From the NCBI GenBank assembly GCA_937864895.1, contig CALMDF010000328.1, positions 1 through 5,005 on the forward strand: 5,005 nt of DNA. Reading direction: 5' to 3'. A model generated the notes under the pieces. It ran no database searches, was not told the origin of the DNA, and saw nothing but the letters and a program-made list of their open reading frames with translations. Shown here one piece after another: positions 1 to 4,377 of this stretch. Numbering within the stretch: position 1 is the stretch's first letter; each line of letters opens with the position of its first letter. Source of the DNA: an uncultured Holophagales bacterium. Lineage in GTDB: Bacteria; Acidobacteriota; Thermoanaerobaculia; UBA5066. Position numbers and translations under genes: made by a program.

Positions 1-1
1 C

Positions 2-1075
2 GGGCGCCTGAAGGTCTACCTCGGGATGGCCGCCGGCGTCGGCAAGACCTACAAGATGCTCGACGACGCCCACCACCTGGGGAAGCACGGCACCGACGTC
101 GTCGTCGGCTACGTCGAGGCCCACGGCCGGCCCGAGACCGAGGCCCGCGTCGGCGACCTCGAGGTCGTCCCGCGAAAGCAGGTGAGCTACCAGGGGGTCG
201 TCCTCCCCGAGATGGATCTCGACGCGATCCTCCGGAGGAAGCCCGACGTCGTCCTCGTCGACGAGCTCGCTCACACGAACGCGCCGGGGAGCCGGAACGA
301 GAAGCGCTGGAAGGACGTCGAGGAGATCCTCGCTGCGGGAATCTCGGTGACGGCCGCCGTGAACGTCCAGCACCTCGAGGGGGTGCAGGACGTCGTGGCG
401 TCCGTGACCGGGATCGAGGTGCGTGAGCGGCTTCCCGACCGGATCGTCCGCGACGCCGACGCCCTCGTCGTCGTCGACCTCCCCGTCGAGGAGCTGAGGG
501 AGCGGATCCGCGGCGGGAAGGTCTACGCGACCGAGAACGCCGAGCAGGCGCTCGCGAACTTCTTCACCGAGGAGAAGCTGACGCGCCTGCGCGAGCTGAC
601 GCTCTTCCAGACGGCTGACCACATCGAGGCCGACGCCCACGAGAGCGGCGTTTCCGAGGTGGCCGCCCCGCAGGCCCGCGTCGCCGTCGCCATCCCTCTC
701 CAGCCCGAGATCGGCCGGAAGCTGATCCTGCGGGGCTCGCGCGTCGCCGGCCGGATGAACACACGCTGGTTCGCGCTCCACGTGCGTCGCACCCGGGAGC
801 GGCCCGAGCACCTCTCCGCCCGACAGCACCGCGCCCTGACCGAGAACGTCGAGCTCGCGATGACGCTCGGCGCGACGGTCGTCGTCCGGGAGGCCGAGGA
901 CGTGCCGAAGGAGATCCTCTCGTTCGTGAAGGAGGAGAACATCGGCGTCCTCATCGTCGGTCCCCCCACGCGGCGAGGGCTCGCCGCGCGCCTCTTACCC
1001 GGGACCGTCGACCGTCTGCTCGACCGGGCCGACGGCTTCGACCTCCTCGTCGCCGACGCCGGCACGGACGAATGA
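2..1075 (+). CDS. Short KdpD-like protein (KdpD sensor domain plus USP domain, no histidine kinase), 5' partial
   Basis: The reading frame is already open at base 2, and the residues before the first internal ATG (base 26), GRLKVYLG, match the KdpD family, so the true start lies upstream and ATG 26 is not the start. The window encodes 357 residues. In partial numbering, residues 8-16 (GMAAGVGKT) are the KdpD Walker A-like loop and DVVLVDELAHTNAPG is the Walker B region and following conserved block. NVQHLEG and ATENAEQALANFF are further KdpD N-domain signatures. A USP-like domain follows from about residue 220 to the end, including LIVGPPTRRG and PGTVDRLL. Full KdpD proteins (about 900 residues in E. 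coli) continue into four membrane helices, a GAF-like region and HisKA/HATPase domains. Here TGA follows the USP domain directly, and no kinase-like frame follows because the YciH gene begins 36 bases later. Stand-alone short KdpD proteins are known in other bacteria. By family, a role in potassium homeostasis or Kdp control is likely. The USP domain of some KdpDs binds c-di-AMP, but that cannot be read from this sequence. Confidence 0.9.
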   Translation, partial: GRLKVYLGMAAGVGKTYKMLDDAHHLGKHGTDVVVGYVEAHGRPETEARVGDLEVVPRKQVSYQGVVLPEMDLDAILRRKPDVVLVDELAHTNAPGSRNEKRWKDVEEILAAGISVTAAVNVQHLEGVQDVVASVTGIEVRERLPDRIVRDADALVVVDLPVEELRERIRGGKVYATENAEQALANFFTEEKLTRLRELTLFQTADHIEADAHESGVSEVAAPQARVAVAIPLQPEIGRKLILRGSRVAGRMNTRWFALHVRRTRERPEHLSARQHRALTENVELAMTLGATVVVREAEDVPKEILSFVKEENIGVLIVGPPTRRGLAARLLPGTVDRLLDRADGFDLLVADAGTDE

Positions 1076-1078
1076 GCG

Positions 1079-1105
1079 TTGACCGGCCTCGTCCTCTGAG
1101 ATGAT
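1079..1105 (+). promoter_or_regulatory. Weak candidate promoter for the SUI1/YciH gene
   Basis: TTGACC (1079-1084) resembles a -35 box. GATGAT (1100-1105) matches the -10 consensus at four of six positions, but the spacer is only 15 bases. If used, transcription would start at or next to the GTG at 1112, giving a leaderless or nearly leaderless mRNA. That would fit the lack of a clear Shine-Dalgarno sequence. Read-through from the KdpD-like gene, which ends at 1075, is an equally good explanation. Confidence 0.2.
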
Positions 1106-1111
1106 CCGCGC

Positions 1112-1453
1112 GTGAGCGGGCGCGTCGTCTACTCGAGCGACAAGGGCCGGGTCTGCCCCACGTGCGGCTGGCCCGCGAACGACTGCCGGTGCTCGAAGAG
1201 GCTCGACGAGCCCGTCCCGGCGAAGGTCACGGCGAAGCTCCGGATCGAGAAGAAGGGACGGGGCGGCAAGAGCGTGACGGTAGTCGACGCGCTCCCCGAC
1301 AACGGCCCCTTCCTCGAGGAGCTCGCGAAGGCCCTGAAGAAGGCCTGCGCCGTCGGCGGCACGGTCCGGCCGGGCGCCATCGAGCTCGCGGGCGACGTGC
1401 GAGAGAGGGTGCGCGCCCTCCTCGCCGCGCGCGGTTTCGTCGTCAAGGGCTGA
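1112..1453 (+). CDS. yciH: SUI1/eIF1-like translation factor, YciH family
   Basis: This 113-residue protein is close in size to E. coli YciH (about 108). Its N-terminus (RVVYSSDKGR) resembles the YciH opening. Residues 15-27 (CPTCGWPANDCRC) form a CxxC-x6-CxC group that could bind zinc. The SUI1 domain follows from about residue 43, with the basic stretch RIEKKGRGGKSVTVV and the later AVGGTVRPGAIELAGD, ending in ARGFVVKG. The family is homologous to eukaryotic eIF1 and has been linked to start-codon fidelity or stress translation in bacteria, but its cellular role is not settled. GTG at 1112 is the only usable upstream start, because an in-frame TGA lies at 1097-1099. No good Shine-Dalgarno sequence is visible. 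The gene lies 36 bases after the KdpD-like gene and converges on the flavoprotein gene with only 22 bases between their stop codons. Confidence 0.93.
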   Translation: MSGRVVYSSDKGRVCPTCGWPANDCRCSKRLDEPVPAKVTAKLRIEKKGRGGKSVTVVDALPDNGPFLEELAKALKKACAVGGTVRPGAIELAGDVRERVRALLAARGFVVKG

Positions 1454-1478
1454 CGCGGGCCGGTGCCAGACCGGGTCA
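1451..1478. terminator. Weak hairpin between convergent genes, possible bidirectional terminator
   Basis: CCGGT (1460-1464) pairs with ACCGG (1470-1474) around a five-base loop. Outside this, TGAC (1451-1454) pairs with GTCA (1475-1478), leaving a five-base bulge on one side. The outer arms include the stop codons of both flanking convergent genes. No T-tract follows on either strand, so it does not qualify as a classical intrinsic terminator. It could be a simple transcript-end structure or chance in GC-rich DNA. Confidence 0.25.
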
Positions 1479-2723
1479 GCACGCGGCGAGGAGCGCCCGC
1501 GCGACGCCCTCCCCCGCCGTCCGCCCCGTCGCCCACGCCCACTGGAAGTTGAAGCCGCCGATCGGGCCGGTCGCGTCGAGGATCTCGCCCGCGAAAAAGA
1601 GCCCCGGGACCAGGCGGCTCGCGCCGCTCCCCGGGTCGACCTCTTCCAGCGCGACGCCGCCGGCGGTCACCTCCGCCGTCCTGTAGCCCTCGGTCCCCGT
1701 GACCGGGAGCGGGAGGGCCGTGACGACGCGGACGACCTCGCGCCGCGCCTCCCGCGACAGGCGGTGGAACGGCGTCTCGGGCGCGACGCCCGCCTCCGCG
1801 AGGACGAGGGCGGCGAGGCGGTCCGGAAGCGACCGGCGGAGGGCGCCCCCGACGGTTCCCGCGCCCGAGCGAAGCGCCGCGTCCCACTCCTCGGCGCTCC
1901 CGCCGAACGCCACGGTGACGGCGAAGGGCCGGCCGCCGGCGAGGGCCCGTGCGGCCACGTGCGAGACGTCGAGGACGGCCGGCCCGCTCCAGCCCCGGTG
2001 GGTGAAGAGGAACCCGTCCCGGACGGTCGCGAACTCGTCCCCGCTCCTCGCCGTGACGACCGCGACGAGCGAAATGCCGGAAAGGGCCGCATGCGCGGGC
2101 GAGGAGCCGGTGAGCGGGACGAGCGCGGGGACCAGGGGGCGGACGGTGTGCCCGAACGCGGCGGCCCAGTCGAAACCGGCGGCGTCGGCGCCTCCCGCGA
2201 GGACCGACCGGCCCCCGGTGGCGAGGACGACGCGGGAGGCGGAGAGGCTCGCCCCTTCGAACCGCAGGTCGAAGCCGCCCCCTTCCCGGGGAGATATCTC
2301 CCGGACGGGCATCGAGGCTCGCACCTCGGCGCCGGCTCGCCGCGCGTCGGCCACGAGCGCGTCGCGCACGTCGCGGGCGCGGTTGGACGGCGGGAAGAGC
2401 TTCGCCGAGGCGGTCTCCTCGCGCAGCGGCCCGCCGAGGAGCGCCTCGAAGAGGGCGCGCTGCGCGGCGAGCGGGAAGCGGTCGAGGAAGCGGTCGACGA
2501 GGCGGCGCGGCGAGGAGGAGACGAAGCGGGCCCTCGCCTCCCGGGCGGGCAGGACGTTGCAGTGCCCCCCTCCGGAGACGAGGATCTTCCGGCCCGGCTC
2601 GCGCGCCGCCTCGAGGACGGCGACGCTTTCGGCGCGGCCGGAGTCGCGCAGCCGGGCCGCGGCCGCCGCCGCCGCGAGGAGTCCCGCGGCCCCTCCGCCC
2701 ACGACCGCCACGCCCAGGTCCAT
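1476..2723 (-). CDS. HI0933/YhiN-family FAD-dependent flavoprotein (putative NAD(P)/FAD oxidoreductase)
   Basis: This 415-residue protein has the usual length for the HI0933-like family. VAVVGGGAAGLLAA (residues 5-18) is the Rossmann dinucleotide-binding loop for FAD. GRKILVSGGGHCN (44-56) is the family signature, usually seen as GkKlliSGnGRCN. Other family blocks are VVLATGGRS (165-173), FTHRGWSGPAVLDVS (240-254) and AEVTAGGV (350-357). The C-terminal FAD-contact block contains FAGEILD (377-383) followed by GGFNFQWAWATG (389-400). All blocks are in order and unbroken, so the gene looks intact. No signal peptide or membrane helix is seen; the alanine-rich start is part of the Rossmann fold, so the protein should be cytoplasmic. 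The family includes YhiN and the bile-acid enzyme BaiN, but the substrate of most members is unknown and cannot be assigned here. The ATG at 2723 places the FAD loop correctly at the N-terminus. No Shine-Dalgarno sequence precedes it, and a possible -10 box lies only seven bases upstream. Confidence 0.93.
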   Translation of the reverse strand: MDLGVAVVGGGAAGLLAAAAAAARLRDSGRAESVAVLEAAREPGRKILVSGGGHCNVLPAREARARFVSSSPRRLVDRFLDRFPLAAQRALFEALLGGPLREETASAKLFPPSNRARDVRDALVADARRAGAEVRASMPVREISPREGGGFDLRFEGASLSASRVVLATGGRSVLAGGADAAGFDWAAAFGHTVRPLVPALVPLTGSSPAHAALSGISLVAVVTARSGDEFATVRDGFLFTHRGWSGPAVLDVSHVAARALAGGRPFAVTVAFGGSAEEWDAALRSGAGTVGGALRRSLPDRLAALVLAEAGVAPETPFHRLSREARREVVRVVTALPLPVTGTEGYRTAEVTAGGVALEEVDPGSGASRLVPGLFFAGEILDATGPIGGFNFQWAWATGRTAGEGVARALLAAC

Positions 2724-2729
2724 CGCGGG

Positions 2730-2736
2730 GATAATG
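2730..2736. promoter_or_regulatory. Candidate shared -10 element of a divergent promoter
   Basis: The bases GATAATG are an A/T island in very GC-rich DNA. On the plus strand GATAAT (2730-2735) matches five of six -10 consensus positions and would start a transcript near 2742, about 17 bases before the first acyltransferase ATG. On the minus strand the same bases read CATTAT (four of six), seven bases from the flavoprotein ATG, which would give a leaderless mRNA. No clear -35 box is seen on the plus strand. On the minus strand TGGAGC (2759-2754) is a weak three-of-six match at a 17-base spacing. Confidence 0.45.
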
Positions 2737-2753
2737 CCGCTTCCCGGAAGCGG
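2737..2753. repeat. Perfect 8+1+8 bp inverted repeat in the divergent intergenic region
   Basis: CCGCTTCC and GGAAGCGG flank a single central C with no mismatch. The repeat abuts the candidate -10 element and overlaps the Shine-Dalgarno sequence GGAAG (2746-2750) of the first acyltransferase. As DNA it could be an operator for a dimeric regulator of both divergent genes. As RNA, in transcripts starting upstream of 2737, it could form a seven-pair hairpin that hides the ribosome binding site. No regulator gene is visible beside it. Confidence 0.4.
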
Positions 2754-2758
2754 GCTCC

Positions 2759-3568
2759 ATGAGGCATCTCCTCCTTCGCTGCGTTTACACGCTCCACTTC
2801 GTCGCCGCGTCGATCGTCGGGGGCGTCCTCCTCGTCGCCGTTTCCGGCGTGGCGCTCGCGATCGCCATCCTCCGCGGGCCGAAGGGGCACGCCGCGGTCT
2901 TCGCCGCGCGCACCTACTCGCGCGTCATGCAGAGAGTCCTCGGGTGGCGCGTCGAGGCCGAGGGGCTCGAGCGGCTCGCCGAGGTGACGCCGTCGGTCGT
3001 CATGGCGCGCCACCAGTCGAATCTCGACGTCGTCGTCTACGGGGAGATCTTCCCGAAGGGGGCGATCGCCATCGGCAAGAAGGAGCTGGAGCGGATCCCG
3101 CTCTTCGGCTGGCTCTGGAAAGCGACCGGGAACGTCCTGATCGACCGCCGGACGGTCACGGCCGCGATGGAGACGATCCGCGCGGCCGCGGAGGCGGCGA
3201 GGGCCGTCGGCGTCTCCGTCTGGGTCGCCCCCGAGGGGCACCGCAACATGGGCCGCGAGATGCTGCCGTTCAAGAAGGGTGTCTTCCACCTCGCCATCTC
3301 GGCGCAGTTCCCGATCCTCCCGATCGCCGTGAGCCCTCTCTCGGCCGTCATCGACGCGCCCCGCTGGGCGGCCCGCCCCGGGAGGGTTCGGCTGCGCGTC
3401 CTCCCGCCCGTCCCGACCGCCGGCCTCGGCCCCGGGGACCTCGAGGGACTCATGGCCCGCGTCAGGGCCGTCCTCGAGGAAGGTCAGCGCGACCTCGCCG
3501 AAGGGGCCCGCGAGCCGATCCTGCCCGCTCCCCGCCGAGGACTCCCTCGCGAGGAGGCCCGCGCGTGA
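2759..3568 (+). CDS. PlsC-type 1-acylglycerol-3-phosphate O-acyltransferase, copy 1
   Basis: This 269-residue protein belongs to the PlsC/AGPAT family, which moves an acyl chain from acyl-ACP or acyl-CoA to lysophosphatidate or a related lysolipid at the inner membrane. A hydrophobic N-terminal segment (about residues 13-37) is a likely membrane anchor. The catalytic HX4D motif is HQSNLD (H85, D90). Motif II is GNVLIDRR (124-131), motif III is PEGHRN (E159, G160), and the motif IV region is PILPIAVSP (185-193). KKELERIPLFGW lies between motifs I and II. The usual FPEGTR is changed to APEGHR. The C-terminal tail of about 25 residues after RDLAEG, rich in Pro and Arg, is absent from the second copy. 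ATG 2759 is preceded by GGAAG at 2746-2750 with an eight-base gap. Its stop overlaps the next gene, with which it is about 58% identical over the catalytic core (hand count). The fold assignment is firm; the exact acyl acceptor is not. Confidence 0.93.
   Translation: MRHLLLRCVYTLHFVAASIVGGVLLVAVSGVALAIAILRGPKGHAAVFAARTYSRVMQRVLGWRVEAEGLERLAEVTPSVVMARHQSNLDVVVYGEIFPKGAIAIGKKELERIPLFGWLWKATGNVLIDRRTVTAAMETIRAAAEAARAVGVSVWVAPEGHRNMGREMLPFKKGVFHLAISAQFPILPIAVSPLSAVIDAPRWAARPGRVRLRVLPPVPTAGLGPGDLEGLMARVRAVLEEGQRDLAEGAREPILPAPRRGLPREEARA
3551..3557 (+). promoter_or_regulatory. Ribosome binding site of the second acyltransferase
   Basis: GAGGAGG lies inside the end of the first acyltransferase gene, seven bases before GTG 3565. 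It is the strongest Shine-Dalgarno sequence in the window. It fixes the GTG as the start of the second gene, even though the same frame stays open far upstream. Confidence 0.75.
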
Positions 3569-4317
3569 GGGGGCCTGTCCGGAGGGCCGTCGCACGCGTT
3601 CACTTCGTCCTCGCCTGCGTCGTCGGCGCGCTCTCTTTCGTCGCCGTCTCCCTGGGCGGCCTCCTCTACGCCCTCCTGCGTCCGCGGGGAAGCGCCGCCG
3701 TCCACCTTTCCCGGATCTTTCACCGGGTCATGACGACGATCCTCGGCTGGCGGGTGACGGTCGAGGACAGCGCCCACGTCGCCGACTCCGCTCCCGCGGT
3801 CCTGATGGCCGTCCACAAGTCGAACCTCGACATCGTCGTCTACGGGGGCCTCTACCCGAGGCGGGCCGTCGTCATCGGGAAGAAGGAGATCGCGAAGATC
3901 CCGGTCTTCGGCTGGTTCTTCCGGGCGACGGGGAACATCCTCCTCGACCGCAGGGACCTCCAGAGCGCCATCGCCTCCATCACCGCCGCGGCCGCGCGCG
4001 TGAGGGAGGAGAAGATCTCGGTCTGGGTCTTCCCCGAAGGGCACCGCAACTCGGACCCCGTGCTCCTGCCGTTCAAGAAGGGAGCCTTCCACCTCGCCAT
4101 CGCCGCCCAGGTGCCGATCGTCCCGATCGTCTGCACCCCGCTCGGCGGCCTCCTCGACGGGCACCGCCTCCTCGTGTTCCCGGGCCGGATCCGTCTCCGC
4201 GTCCTCCCCGCGATCCCGACAGAGGGGCTCGTCGAGGCCGACCTCGACACTCTCGTCGCGAGGGTGCGCGAGCGGATGCAGGAGGCCCAGGACCGGCTCG
4301 CCGCGGAACCAGCGTAA
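3565..4317 (+). CDS. PlsC-type 1-acylglycerol-3-phosphate O-acyltransferase, copy 2
   Basis: This 250-residue paralogue follows copy 1, whose TGA lies within the GTGA overlap at 3565-3568, so translational coupling is likely. The frame is open for hundreds of bases upstream, but that part is the wrong frame of other genes. The GTG start, its GAGGAGG site and alignment of the N-terminal membrane segment with copy 1 all place the start at 3565. A hydrophobic segment covers about residues 13-38. Catalytic HX4D is HKSNLD (H84, D89), motif II is GNILLDRR (123-130), motif III is FPEGHRN (E158, G159), and the motif IV region is PIVPIVCTP. From the catalytic His through motif IV, a gap-free hand alignment with copy 1 gives 64 identities in 110 residues. 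LLPFKKGAFHLAI resembles AGPAT1/2 and yeast Slc1 as I recall them. The pair may differ in acyl or acceptor preference. It ends in TAA, just before a candidate promoter. Confidence 0.93.
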   Translation: MRGPVRRAVARVHFVLACVVGALSFVAVSLGGLLYALLRPRGSAAVHLSRIFHRVMTTILGWRVTVEDSAHVADSAPAVLMAVHKSNLDIVVYGGLYPRRAVVIGKKEIAKIPVFGWFFRATGNILLDRRDLQSAIASITAAAARVREEKISVWVFPEGHRNSDPVLLPFKKGAFHLAIAAQVPIVPIVCTPLGGLLDGHRLLVFPGRIRLRVLPAIPTEGLVEADLDTLVARVRERMQEAQDRLAAEPA

Positions 4318-4324
4318 GATAATG
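4318..4324 (+). promoter_or_regulatory. Candidate -10 element upstream of the desaturase gene
   Basis: GATAATG follows directly after the TAA stop of the second acyltransferase. GATAAT matches five of six -10 consensus positions and is identical to the heptamer at 2730-2736. A transcript would start near 4330 and carry a leader of about 48 bases. No -35 box is recognisable at the expected distance. The desaturase gene could also be read as part of the acyltransferase operon, since only 60 bases separate them. Confidence 0.35.
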
Positions 4325-4363
4325 GGTTTGGCGCCTGGTCTCCCCGTGGCCGCCCGCCTGGAA

Positions 4364-4368
4364 AAGGA
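4364..4368 (+). promoter_or_regulatory. Ribosome binding site of the desaturase gene
   Basis: AAGGA, within GAAAAGGA, lies nine bases before ATG 4378 and supports that codon as the start. Confidence 0.6.
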
Positions 4369-4377
4369 CATCCGCGC

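Noticed and set aside
26..28. ATG 26 as the true start of the KdpD-like gene
   Set aside because: Conserved KdpD residues are encoded before it, and it falls inside the Walker A loop, so the gene must begin left of the window.
1101..1115. Tiny upstream frame ATG-ATC-CGC-GCG-TGA overlapping the GTG start of the YciH gene
   Set aside because: Four codons with no ribosome binding site. Such short frames are common by chance, and nothing shows it is translated.
1129..2760. Long open frame antisense to the YciH gene and in another frame of the flavoprotein gene
   Set aside because: The product is a low-complexity run of Arg, Gly, Pro and Ala with no family motif. It is typical of off-frame reading of GC-rich genes, and real genes explain the region.
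1699..3564. Upstream extension of the second acyltransferase frame, giving an apparent 872-residue protein
   Set aside because: The extension is off-frame sequence of the flavoprotein and first acyltransferase genes. Only the part from GTG 3565 has family motifs, and that start has a strong ribosome binding site.
1667..3595. Very long minus-strand open frame across the flavoprotein and first acyltransferase genes
   Set aside because: It is biased in composition, overlaps two well-supported genes and has no recognisable domain.
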